Assembly (NCBI GenBank): GCA_937900565.1
Contig: CALCFG010000045.1
Span: 1-10,438, forward strand
Direction: 5' to 3'
DNA: 10,438 nucleotides
Origin: an uncultured Erysipelotrichaceae bacterium
GTDB taxonomy: Bacteria; Bacillota_I; Bacilli_A; Erysipelotrichales; Erysipelotrichaceae
Shown here: one piece after another, positions 1 through 7,391 of the stretch
Numbering within the stretch: position 1 is the stretch's first letter
How the letters are laid out: every line of letters begins with the position of its first letter
Notes under the pieces: generated by a model
Database searches by the model: none
The model's input: the letters and a program-made list of their open reading frames with translations, nothing else
What the model was told of the DNA's origin: nothing
Position numbers and translations under genes: made by a program

Positions 1-1479
1 ATGAATTTTCATGATTCTAATATTATTATGGTCTATATCTTAGGAGTTCTTTTAATTGCGTTATTAACTTCAAGTAAAGTTTATAGTATTTTATCTACTA
101 TAATAAGTGTATTGTTATTTAATTTTTGTTTTACTTTTCCTACAATGAGTTTATCTGTTTATGATTCTTCTTATGTGATGACTTTTTTAATCATGATTAT
201 TGTTGCTTTTATAACAAGTACATTAACAAGTCGTATAAAACAAAATGCATCCACATCATCGAACATGGCATATATTTCAAAAATTTTATTAGAAACAAAT
301 CAAACACTCCAACAATATTCTTCTGAACAAGATATAGTAAATGCTGGGTGCAAAGTTCTTTCAGAATTATTAAAAAGAAATATTATATATTATACAGTTG
401 AAAACAATGATTTAAATCAATCTATATTTATTTCCATTGATAATAAAGTAGATATAAATGAATATTTAAATTCAAATGAAAAAGGTGTTGCAAAATGGGT
501 GGCAATTCATAATAAGTATGCCGGTGCATCTACAAGATATCTTTCCAATGCAAAATGTCTTTATTACGCAATACGTAAAGGTGAAAATGTGCATGGTGTC
601 ATTGGGATTGATTTGAACAACGAACGTTTAGATTCTCTTGAAAATCGTATTCTTTTAGCGATATTAGGAGAAATGGCACTCACTTTAGAAAATATAAAAA
701 ATATGCAAGAGAAAAACGAAGCTATTTATACAATGAAAAAAGAACAACTGAGATCAGACTTATTGAGATCAATTTCACATGATTTAAGAACCCCTTTGAC
801 ATCAATTTATGGAAACTCAGATATTTTGTTAAATGATAATGGACAATTAAGTGAAGAAAAAAGAAAAATTTTATGCGCAGATATTTATGATGATTCTTTG
901 TGGTTAATAAATTTAGTTGAAAATCTCTTGTCTATCACGAAAATTGAAGATGGGAAAATGAAATTAAAAATTGAACCTCAAATGATAGAAGATATTGTGA
1001 ATGAGGCATTAAAGCATGTAAATAGAGAAAAGAAAAAATATCAAATCAATATTGACATAAAAGATGATTTTTTAATGGCAGACATGGATGCTCGCTTAAT
1101 TATACAGGTTATTATAAATTTAGTTGACAATGCAATTAAATATTCACCACTTGGTTCAATAATAGATATTGTAGCTTACCAAAAAGAAGAAATGATCTAT
1201 ATGGAGGTTCGTGATACTGGCGAAGGAATTCCAAAAGAAGAAAAAGTAAAGATTTTTGAAAAATTTTATACTTTAAATAATGTATTAGCAGATAGTAAAA
1301 AAAGCATTGGGTTAGGATTATCATTATGTAAATCGATAGTAGAAGCTCATGGCGGAAATATCTATGTAGTGGATAATTATCCTAAAGGATCAATTTTTAC
1401 TTTCACATTACCGGCTACCAAAGTTACTTTGAATGATGGAGATCCTAAGTTGAACCTTAACTTTGAATTGAAAATATAA
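1..1479 (+). CDS. kdpD: KdpD-type sensor histidine kinase, C-terminal part (5' end outside window)
   Basis: This is the sensor kinase of the Kdp potassium/turgor two-component system: it autophosphorylates and passes phosphate to KdpE to control K+ uptake genes. The visible 492 residues hold the KdpD membrane block (DUF4118-like helices at about 8-22, 27-45 and 58-76), a GAF-like region (about 100-230), a HisKA domain with SHDLRTPLT (phospho-accepting His260), and an HATPase domain with N box NLVDN (373-377), G1 box DTGEGI (405-410) and GLGL (437-440). Family KdpD proteins are about 900 residues, with KdpD and Usp domains before these helices. The first ATG lies just before the second family helix, so it is probably an internal Met and the gene most likely continues left of base 1. 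No kdpE follows; any partner must lie upstream. A truncated kinase starting at base 1 cannot be excluded. Confidence 0.85.
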   Translation: MNFHDSNIIMVYILGVLLIALLTSSKVYSILSTIISVLLFNFCFTFPTMSLSVYDSSYVMTFLIMIIVAFITSTLTSRIKQNASTSSNMAYISKILLETNQTLQQYSSEQDIVNAGCKVLSELLKRNIIYYTVENNDLNQSIFISIDNKVDINEYLNSNEKGVAKWVAIHNKYAGASTRYLSNAKCLYYAIRKGENVHGVIGIDLNNERLDSLENRILLAILGEMALTLENIKNMQEKNEAIYTMKKEQLRSDLLRSISHDLRTPLTSIYGNSDILLNDNGQLSEEKRKILCADIYDDSLWLINLVENLLSITKIEDGKMKLKIEPQMIEDIVNEALKHVNREKKKYQINIDIKDDFLMADMDARLIIQVIINLVDNAIKYSPLGSIIDIVAYQKEEMIYMEVRDTGEGIPKEEKVKIFEKFYTLNNVLADSKKSIGLGLSLCKSIVEAHGGNIYVVDNYPKGSIFTFTLPATKVTLNDGDPKLNLNFELKI

Positions 1480-1491
1480 CTAAAAATATTT

Positions 1492-1532
1492 ATAAGCGAA
1501 AAATGACGTAAATTGCAGTATTTTTCGCTTAT
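1492..1532. terminator. Perfect inverted repeat after kdpD, possible terminator
   Basis: A 13-bp perfect inverted repeat (ATAAGCGAAAAAT at 1492-1504, its complement at 1520-1532) with a 15-base loop begins 12 bases after the kdpD stop. The position suits a transcription terminator. The stem has only a GCG core, and the plus-strand exit lacks a clean T run (the T run lies inside the stem). On the minus strand the stem is followed by a T-rich stretch, so it might work in both directions. The right arm lies inside sequence that also resembles the transposase remnant, which weakens the call. Confidence 0.4.
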
Positions 1533-1849
1533 TTGGAACAAGATATTCAATTTGAAAGATTTAGAAGAACAAACAAAGAAAAAGTAGAAACAGAGTTATT
1601 GCTTACAGTGCGTGGCTATAACATAAGAAACTATTTAAATATTTTTCAGGTAATCTTAAGGCTGAATATTGGAAGGCTTCTGAAAATATAACTGAAGAAC
1701 ATTTAATAATATCTAGTACTAAGAGACTGGAAAATAAAGTTAAAAAGAAGAAAAACGAATCTATCAATAAGTTAGCTAAGAGTAGCTACAAATATAAGAA
1801 AAGAGCCGTGAAAACTCAAAATAAATCATTGAGTATTTCACGGCCCTAA
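1512..1849 (+). pseudogene. Remnant of an IS1182-like transposase, C-terminal end, frameshifted
   Basis: Translating the gap after kdpD gives two abutting open stretches that resemble the C-terminus of IS1182/DDE_Tnp_1-type transposases. The first frame (about 1512-1640) reads YLEQDIQFERFRRTNKEKVE then TELLLTVRGYNIRN, close to the family pattern 'KQDxxFxRFRRxxxxxVxTExxLxxxGYNIRK'. The second frame (from about 1640) reads KYFSGNLKAEYWKAS, then a Lys-rich tail ending at the stop at 1847-1849. Joining them needs one frameshift near 1635-1645. There is no start codon, no N-terminal half and no catalytic Asp/Asp/Glu, so it cannot make transposase. The assignment rests on pattern memory only; a related IS4/IS5-superfamily element is possible. 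Confidence 0.6.
1805..1844 (-). terminator. Rho-independent terminator of the htrA gene
   Basis: The arms GCCGTGAAA plus ACTCAA (1805-1819) and TTGAGT plus TTTCACGGC (1829-1844) form a stem of 15 base pairs with one bulged A (1835) and a loop of about 9 bases. Read on the minus strand it starts 20 bases after the htrA stop and is followed by TCTTTTCTT, a usable U-rich tail. It lies in the last codons of the transposase remnant, so it may be IS-derived. It could also stop plus-strand transcription arriving from the kdpD side, although only a short A-rich run follows there. Confidence 0.75.
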
Positions 1850-1863
1850 ACACTTAACTAATT

Positions 1864-3120
1864 TTATTGAATACCGTGTTGTACAGGTTCTTGCGTTGCT
1901 TGTGTTGTTTGGGAATTGGTCATTTCAACTAATGGAACTGAGACCTCTACTAAATTGTTTTCACGAATTACAGTTAATGTAATGGAATCCCCAATAGATT
2001 TACTGTTAATGATGCTTCTTAAATCGGCGAATGCAGAAATACTTGTCCCATCTGCACCAATAATAACATCACCAACTTTTAATCCAGCAGATTGAGCTTG
2101 TGAGTTATCCGCAAAGCCAGAAACAACTAAACTACTGGAACCGTCAATGTATGAAATGGTTTGTAATGTTACACCTAAAGCAGGTCGGTTTGTTACATAA
2201 CCAACATTCATTAAATCGGTTGCAACTTCCATTACTTCATCAATTGGTAAAGCAAAACCGATACCTTCAGCATTTTCACTGGCACTTTTTGCATTGACGA
2301 TACCAATTAATTCTCCATTGGCATTAAATAATCCTCCACCAGAGTTACCTGGTGAAATAGCTGCATTTGTTTGAATGACATTCATCGTATTGCTATCGAT
2401 TGTTACAGAACGTGTTACGGCAGAGATGATACCATCTGTTACAGAGCCACCAAGTTCACCCAATGGATTACCAATGGCAACAACAGGCTCCCCAACAACC
2501 AAGTTTTCACTTGTTCCAATTGTAGCAGCAGTTAAGCCTTGCGCTTCGATTTTAATTACTGCAACATCACTTTGCGTATCCGAACCAACTAACTTTGCTT
2601 GGTAGTCAGTACCATCAGATGTAGTTACTTGTATTGTAGTTGCACCTTCCACAACATGGGCATTAGTCAAAATATAACCATCTTCAGAAACAATGACACC
2701 ACTGCCAGCGCCATCCAATACATAGTTACTTAACCAACCATTACCAGCTTGTACTTGTTCTGTCTTAATTTCAACAACGCTTGGTCCACTTTTAGCCGCA
2801 ACTTGTGCAACTGAAAAGTTTGTAGTGGTTGATAATTGTGCGGCTGAATTATCGGTAGTATTCTCTACTTTACTTATCACAACTTTTTCTTTATCACTGA
2901 AGCTATCTTGTAACATTCCACCACCAAAACCAGCAACACCACAGGCTAAGATAAATAAACCTTTCATGAATATGTTAGCACTGGATTCTTTTTTCTTTGG
3001 AGTAGGGTTTGAACTTGGTGAAGAAGCTTTACTTTCAACAGTTTTTGTTTCAACATCAATCGGCTGAGTGTTCATTTCATTGACACTATTATCAATATTT
3101 TGATTATTATGTTCTTCCAT
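1864..3120 (-). CDS. htrA: HtrA/DegP-type membrane-anchored serine protease with PDZ domain
   Basis: This is a trypsin-like S1C protease that degrades or refolds misfolded exported proteins at the outer face of the membrane. Counting from the start used here (418 aa): a low-complexity acidic/Ser/Pro-rich cytoplasmic segment (about 1-47), one membrane anchor (IFMKGLFILACGVAGFGGGM, about 50-69), and a protease domain (about 100-300) with His155 in TNAHVV, Asp185 in SDVAVI and Ser260 in SPGNSGGGLF. One PDZ domain follows (about 314-395), then a Gln/Thr-rich tail. All catalytic residues are present and the length is usual for Firmicutes HtrA. Three in-frame ATGs occur at 3129, 3126 and 3120. An AAAGGA-type ribosome site sits 9 bases before the third and touches the first, so 3120 is preferred; the longer form adds three residues. 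It is a single-gene unit, divergent from the glycolipid operon. Which paralogue (HtrA, HtrB or HtrC of Bacillus) it matches cannot be told. Confidence 0.93.
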   Translation of the reverse strand: MEEHNNQNIDNSVNEMNTQPIDVETKTVESKASSPSSNPTPKKKESSANIFMKGLFILACGVAGFGGGMLQDSFSDKEKVVISKVENTTDNSAAQLSTTTNFSVAQVAAKSGPSVVEIKTEQVQAGNGWLSNYVLDGAGSGVIVSEDGYILTNAHVVEGATTIQVTTSDGTDYQAKLVGSDTQSDVAVIKIEAQGLTAATIGTSENLVVGEPVVAIGNPLGELGGSVTDGIISAVTRSVTIDSNTMNVIQTNAAISPGNSGGGLFNANGELIGIVNAKSASENAEGIGFALPIDEVMEVATDLMNVGYVTNRPALGVTLQTISYIDGSSSLVVSGFADNSQAQSAGLKVGDVIIGADGTSISAFADLRSIINSKSIGDSITLTVIRENNLVEVSVPLVEMTNSQTTQATQEPVQHGIQ

Positions 3121-3194
3121 AATCATCATTCCTTTCTTTAACGATTAATAATATAAACTAAAAATTTGGCGATAGTTTGTTAAATAACTCATTT

Positions 3195-3222
3195 ATTTTG
3201 TGAAAAATTCCATATTTTGTGA
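3195..3222. repeat. Two direct copies of ATTTTGTGA between divergent genes
   Basis: ATTTTGTGA occurs at 3195-3203 and again at 3214-3222, 19 bases start to start. A short inverted copy of its core (TCACAA) lies at 3250-3255, inside the spacer of the candidate operon promoter. The copies lie between the htrA start and the glycosyltransferase start, where an operator would be expected. In DNA this AT-rich a repeat can arise by chance, and the regulator is unknown. Confidence 0.3.
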
Positions 3223-3233
3223 TAATTGTTTCA

Positions 3234-3261
3234 TTTACGTTCATTAGTGTCACAATATTAT
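3234..3261 (+). promoter_or_regulatory. Candidate sigma-A-type promoter of the glycolipid operon
   Basis: TTTACG (3234-3239, 4 of 6 matches to TTGACA) and TATTAT (3256-3261, 5 of 6 to TATAAT) are separated by 16 bases. They lie 27 bases ahead of the first operon gene at 3289, giving a short leader. The AGTAGGT just before the ATG is a modest ribosome site. It is the best-matching pair I found on this strand of the 168-base divergent region, but AT-rich sequence makes chance matches common. On the opposite strand only a TATATT (bases 3155 down to 3150) suits htrA, with no good -35. Confidence 0.4.
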
Positions 3262-3288
3262 TAAGTGGTAAAATATTAGTAGGTAGAT

Positions 3289-4326
3289 ATGAAAGTATTA
3301 TTATATTTTGAAAATGAAAAACAAATAGCAAGTTCTGGAATTGGAAGAGCGTTACAACATCAATTGCAAGCGTGCCAAGCAGTAGGTATTGACGCAACAA
3401 CGGATGCTTCGTGCGAAGATTATGATATCTTGCACATCAATACCGTTGGATTTAATAGTAACAATATGGTGCGTAAGGCGCGCCAATTAAATAAAAAAGT
3501 TATTTATCATGCTCACAGTACGGAAGAAGATTTTAGAAATAGTTTTATTTTAAGTAATCAGGTAGCACCATTATTTAAAATATACATTTCTAATCTTTAT
3601 TCTAGTGCGGATTATATTTTGACCCCAACGCCATATAGCAAATCTTTGTTAGAAAACTATGGGATTACTGTACCCATTGAAGCGATTAGTAACGGGATAG
3701 ATTTAGCTAAGTTTACTTACGACGATGAAAAAGTCTATGCTTATCGAAAATATTTTGGTATTAAACCAGAAGATAAAGTTGTGATGAGTGTTGGATGGTT
3801 TTTCGAACGCAAAGGTATTTTGGATTTTATAGATATTGCACGTAAATTTCCTAACGTCAAATTTATTTGGTTTGGTGAATTGCCGAACGTGACAACACCA
3901 CAAATTATAAAAGATGCAGTGGCGAATGCCAGTGACAATGTAATCTTTCCAGGATATGTTAAAGGACCTATTATTCAAGGTGCCTACAATAATGCAGATA
4001 TATTTTTCTTTCCAAGTTATGAAGAAACGGAAGGAATCGTTGTGTTGGAAGCTTTTGCTTCCCATGCACAAGTGCTTGTGCGTGATATTGGCGTTTATGA
4101 TGGTTGGTTGGAAGATAAGGTAAATTGCTACAAAGGAAATAACAATGAACAGTTTTGTGAATTGATTGATAAATTATTAAATCACCAGTTACCTTCAACG
4201 CGTTGTGAAGGTTACCAAACTGCTCAAGGTAGAAGTATTGATAAAATTGGGATTCAATTAAAACATGTTTATGAACATGTATTAGAAATGCCAATGCGTG
4301 ATAAAGGTATTTTTAACGAAGTTTAA
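3289..4326 (+). CDS. GT4 glycosyltransferase, CpoA/BgsA-like, probable glycolipid glycosyltransferase
   Basis: A 345-residue GT-B fold retaining glycosyltransferase of family GT4. It resembles the CpoA/BgsA group, which in streptococci and enterococci adds the second sugar to monoglucosyl-diacylglycerol at the cytoplasmic face of the membrane. Visible features are the N-terminal strand MKVLLYFEN with the loop SGIGRA (16-21), HAHSTEEDFRNSF (74-86, typical of this group), PTPYSKSLLENYGI (113-126), SNGIDL (134-139), the nucleotide-sugar domain entry VGWFFERKGILDF (168-180), and the EX7E motif (Glu246 and Glu254 in YEETEGIVVLEAFA). The motifs are intact. The sugar donor (glucose or galactose) cannot be read from sequence. 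It is the first gene of the plus-strand operon, 9 bases ahead of the membrane protein gene. A weak AGTAGGT precedes the ATG. Confidence 0.85.
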   Translation: MKVLLYFENEKQIASSGIGRALQHQLQACQAVGIDATTDASCEDYDILHINTVGFNSNNMVRKARQLNKKVIYHAHSTEEDFRNSFILSNQVAPLFKIYISNLYSSADYILTPTPYSKSLLENYGITVPIEAISNGIDLAKFTYDDEKVYAYRKYFGIKPEDKVVMSVGWFFERKGILDFIDIARKFPNVKFIWFGELPNVTTPQIIKDAVANASDNVIFPGYVKGPIIQGAYNNADIFFFPSYEETEGIVVLEAFASHAQVLVRDIGVYDGWLEDKVNCYKGNNNEQFCELIDKLLNHQLPSTRCEGYQTAQGRSIDKIGIQLKHVYEHVLEMPMRDKGIFNEV

Positions 4327-4335
4327 TATAAATTT

Positions 4336-5388
4336 ATGAAAAAAATAAAAAAAATATTATCCAATCCAGTAAGTTCTATGGCCTTAGCTTTGGGATTTAC
4401 CGTATTGGTACTTTATATTGTCTTTAAAGATAATTACAAGCAAATTCTTGAATTGTTATCTACAATTCAACCGATTTGGTTTGTTATATTATTATTGGTA
4501 GTAATCTTCTATCATTATCTTATCGGCATTAATTTAAAAATATTGGTAAATGCGAGTGGATGTAAATATACTTGGTGGGATGGACTATTAAATGCTGTGA
4601 TTGCAACATTCTGGCATGGGGTTACTCCTAGTGCATCAGGTGGTCAAGTTGGACAATTGTTTGTTTTTAAAAAGCAACGTGTACCTAGCAGTAATGCTGC
4701 TGGCGTATTATGGGCAGACTTTGTGGTATATCAAGTAAGTATGGTGGTAACAGTAGCAACGCTATTACTGTTAAGATTTTCTTATTTTAGAAGTCATTTT
4801 TCCAATTTGTTCTTATTGGTGATTTTAGGGTTTATTGTTAATTCGTTTATCGTGGTAGTGTTATTGGTTGGTGTTAAGCATGAGCGCTTATACCACTGCA
4901 TAACTAATGGTACAGTTAATTTATTGGTTAAAATTCGTATTATTAAGAATAAGAATGATACAATGCGGAATTTAAATTATCAACTCATGAATTTTAAGCA
5001 ATGTGCCGATTCGTTTACTCATAATAAGAAAGTGTTGTTGCAATGCGCAGGGTTGCAAGTTGCACGATTGTTGGTTTATTATGCCATTCCATTTTTAGTG
5101 GTGTTATCTATGAATATTCGGCCATTAGAGCCAACTTCCAATGCCATGATGTTATTGGATTGTATTTGTTTAACGGCATATGTTTCCATGGTTAATGCAT
5201 TTATACCAATTCCTGGAGCAAGCGGTGGTACGGAAGCAATCTTTGTATTGATGTTTTCGACCATTTATGGGGCAGTTCAAGCCAGTGCAATGATGGCATT
5301 GTGGCGGTTTTACACTTATTATTTATTAATGGTAATTGGGGCATTAACGTTTCTATTGTTTAAGAATTTTTATCATGCCCGTGATTAA
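4336..5388 (+). CDS. Multispanning membrane protein, LPG-synthase TM / UPF0104 (YbhN-like) family
   Basis: This 350-residue integral membrane protein has about seven to eight hydrophobic segments (for example 14-30, 46-66, 84-95, 126-146, 156-179, 237-257, 270-289 and 327-342). Two paired loop signatures of the LPG_synthase_TM/UPF0104 family are present: TPSASGGQVGQ (97-107) and PIPGASGGTEA (291-301). Known relatives include the flippase half of MprF and uncharacterised YbhN proteins. There is no C-terminal lysyl-transferase domain, so it is not a full MprF. Its place between two glycolipid glycosyltransferases suggests that it moves or presents glycolipid across the membrane; this is inference from context. 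The ATG is 9 bases after the preceding stop and has no visible Shine-Dalgarno sequence, so translation probably depends on coupling with the upstream gene. Confidence 0.85.
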   Translation: MKKIKKILSNPVSSMALALGFTVLVLYIVFKDNYKQILELLSTIQPIWFVILLLVVIFYHYLIGINLKILVNASGCKYTWWDGLLNAVIATFWHGVTPSASGGQVGQLFVFKKQRVPSSNAAGVLWADFVVYQVSMVVTVATLLLLRFSYFRSHFSNLFLLVILGFIVNSFIVVVLLVGVKHERLYHCITNGTVNLLVKIRIIKNKNDTMRNLNYQLMNFKQCADSFTHNKKVLLQCAGLQVARLLVYYAIPFLVVLSMNIRPLEPTSNAMMLLDCICLTAYVSMVNAFIPIPGASGGTEAIFVLMFSTIYGAVQASAMMALWRFYTYYLLMVIGALTFLLFKNFYHARD

Positions 5389-5402
5389 GAGTAGGAGTAG
5401 TT

Positions 5403-7391
5403 ATGAAAATTGGATTGTTTTCAGATACATATGTGCCAGAAATTAATGGAGTAGCCTCTTCGGTAGCCACACTGGCAAATCAACTAAAAAAACATGGTCA
5501 TACTGTATATGTTATTACCACACGACCAAATAACATGGATTATGAAGAAGATCCAAATATAATACGTTTGGATGGCATAGAATTAAAAGCATTGTATGGT
5601 TATACATTAACATCCCCCATTCATCCACAATTAATGCAACGCATTAGTGAATGGGGATTGGATTTGATTCATTGCCATACTGAGTTTTCCGTGGGTATTT
5701 TAGGGCATACATGCGCTAAATATTTAAACATACCCCTTGTATCAACCTATCATACGACATACGAAGATTATACTCATTATGTAAATCCATTGGATATTAA
5801 ATCCATTGAACAAATGGGCAAAAAAATCGTTAAAGTAGCTAGTAAATCATTTTTAAAAAGTAGCATGGCTGTGATTTCACCAAGTAGTAAAACTAAAACA
5901 ATGTTATTAAATTATGGAGTGAAGGCACCCATTCATATTATTCCTACAGGATTAGATCTTAAACGATTTGCTAAAGAAAATGTCAGTGATGAAAGCATTG
6001 AAACATTACGTCATCAATACCATTTGGAAAATAAAAAGATTATTTTATTTGTTGGACGTATTGCTCAAGAGAAATCTTTGGATGTTGTTTTGGATTGTTT
6101 TGAACAATTAGTTAATAGTTATCCAAACTATCATTTGTTAATTGTTGGGAAAGGTCCAGGAGTAGGGGAAATCCAAGCACAAATTAAGCGATTAGCTATT
6201 GGTGAACATGTAACCTACTGTGGACCACAACCAAGGGAGATTTTACCTACTTATTATCATTTGGCTGATCTTTTCGTTTCAGCAAGTTTAACTGAAACAC
6301 AAGGAGTGACGTTCATTGAAGCGTTAGCTGCATCTACCCCTATTTTGGCACGTAAAGATGATGTACTCAATGATTTACTTTACGATAATGAAACAGGTTA
6401 TTTCTTTGAAGATGCCTCCAGCTTTGTAAGTGCCATTAAAAAATACGAAGCATTAGATGAAACGAAAAAAGCTAAAATGCATCGACAATGTCTTGAAGTA
6501 GTGAATCCTTATGATGATGAAGTATTTTATCATAATATTATTAAGGTATATGAAAGCGTATGTGATCATTATTTAGAATGCTATATTTTATCGGATGTGC
6601 AGCCAAAAGGTGAATGTATGGAAATCACATTTGAAAATAATATGAATCATCAACGACAAATATTAGTAACCTTAGAAGATTACATGAATAAGGGATTACG
6701 TAAAGGTGTGTTATATGCCGAAGATGAATTGGATGATTTGATGCATAGTGAAGAAAACGCCAAAGCTTATAAACAAGTATTGCGCTTTATTACACGCAAA
6801 GACCGTACAATAAAAGAAACATATGATTTTTTAACACAAAAGACAGAGCTGGATATTGAGCAAATTAATATCATTATTAATCGGTTAGAAAACCAAGGTT
6901 ATTTAAATGATGAAAAGTTTGTCATTAATTATTTATACTCGATGCAAGCTCAATTTGTTGGTAATGAAAAAATTAAGCGTAATTTAAAACAACGTGGTGT
7001 CAATATGGATTTAATCCATCACTTTGTAACCGATGATATTGATGAGCAATTCAGTAAAGCAATGATGTTTTCTAAAGTCACTTTATTAACTTTCTCTGAT
7101 AATCTTTCTTTAAAAATGCGTCAACATAAATTACAAAATAAACTTTACCAAGCTGGATTTAATAAAGATGTTGTTGAGCAAGTGTTGGCAACTATTGACT
7201 TTAGCCAGGATATGTTGAAAGAAAGTGATTCTTGCATAAAAACAGCTGAAAAAGGGCGTAAGATTTATCAAAAGAAGTACGAAGGTTCATCCTTAAGAAA
7301 TAAAGTATTTAATTATTGTTTACAACAAGGTTTTAATTATTCTGATGTATACGCAGCAATCGATGCATTGGATTGGGAGGATTATGATTAA
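5403..7391 (+). CDS. Fusion protein: GT4 glycolipid glycosyltransferase plus RecX domain
   Basis: A 662-residue single frame with two unrelated modules. Residues 1-390 are a GT4 glycosyltransferase of the 1,2-diacylglycerol 3-alpha-glucosyltransferase type, with FSDTYVPEINGVA (6-18), YHTTYEDY (116-123), IPTGLDLKRF (180-189), VGRIAQEKSLD (217-227) and EX7E (Glu298 and Glu306 in TETQGVTFIEALA). From about 400 to the end it matches full-length RecX, the RecA-filament modulator: the strand region LVTLEDYMNKGLRKG (421-435), helical repeats starting KAYKQVLRFI (454-463), the hallmark GYLNDEKFVINYL (499-511), a further repeat ending GFNKDVVEQVL (585-595) and the final KVFNYCLQQGFNYSDV (634-649). Typical RecX is about 260 residues, so the domain looks complete. 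AGGAG sits 5 bases before the ATG. The last 8 bases overlap yhaM. No stop codon or frameshift separates the modules; an internal start is listed separately. Confidence 0.9.
   Translation: MKIGLFSDTYVPEINGVASSVATLANQLKKHGHTVYVITTRPNNMDYEEDPNIIRLDGIELKALYGYTLTSPIHPQLMQRISEWGLDLIHCHTEFSVGILGHTCAKYLNIPLVSTYHTTYEDYTHYVNPLDIKSIEQMGKKIVKVASKSFLKSSMAVISPSSKTKTMLLNYGVKAPIHIIPTGLDLKRFAKENVSDESIETLRHQYHLENKKIILFVGRIAQEKSLDVVLDCFEQLVNSYPNYHLLIVGKGPGVGEIQAQIKRLAIGEHVTYCGPQPREILPTYYHLADLFVSASLTETQGVTFIEALAASTPILARKDDVLNDLLYDNETGYFFEDASSFVSAIKKYEALDETKKAKMHRQCLEVVNPYDDEVFYHNIIKVYESVCDHYLECYILSDVQPKGECMEITFENNMNHQRQILVTLEDYMNKGLRKGVLYAEDELDDLMHSEENAKAYKQVLRFITRKDRTIKETYDFLTQKTELDIEQINIIINRLENQGYLNDEKFVINYLYSMQAQFVGNEKIKRNLKQRGVNMDLIHHFVTDDIDEQFSKAMMFSKVTLLTFSDNLSLKMRQHKLQNKLYQAGFNKDVVEQVLATIDFSQDMLKESDSCIKTAEKGRKIYQKKYEGSSLRNKVFNYCLQQGFNYSDVYAAIDALDWEDYD
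6605..6620 (+). promoter_or_regulatory. Possible internal ribosome binding site and ATG for a stand-alone RecX
   Basis: Inside the fusion gene, AAAAGGTGA (6605-6613) lies 4 bases before an in-frame ATG (6618-6620, Met406). AGGTGA matches the anti-Shine-Dalgarno strand well. Translation from here would give a 257-residue protein, which is the normal size of RecX and starts just before its first conserved strand. Purine-rich matches inside AT-rich genes can be fortuitous, so this is a candidate only. Confidence 0.4.

Noticed and set aside
2375..3067. Plus-strand open frames of 76 and 80 codons opposite htrA
   Set aside because: They are antisense shadows of the htrA frame, with no ribosome site or recognisable protein family.
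3158..3400. 80-codon minus-strand frame spanning the divergent promoter and the start of the first GT gene
   Set aside because: It overlaps the well-supported GT4 start and consists of low-complexity hydrophobic residues; no Shine-Dalgarno was seen.
4188..4217. Imperfect inverted repeat GTTACCTTCA / TGAAGGTTAC around an ACGCGT core near the end of the first glycosyltransferase gene
   Set aside because: It is wholly within an intact reading frame, has a mismatch and no T tail, and sits more than 100 bases before the stop. Probably chance.
7345..7383. Upstream ATG extending YhaM by 13 residues
   Set aside because: The added residues (MYTQQSMHWIGRI) do not resemble the YhaM N-terminus and merely re-read the end of RecX in another frame. 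The ATG at 7384 has a GGGAGG site and gives the family's usual 314 aa.
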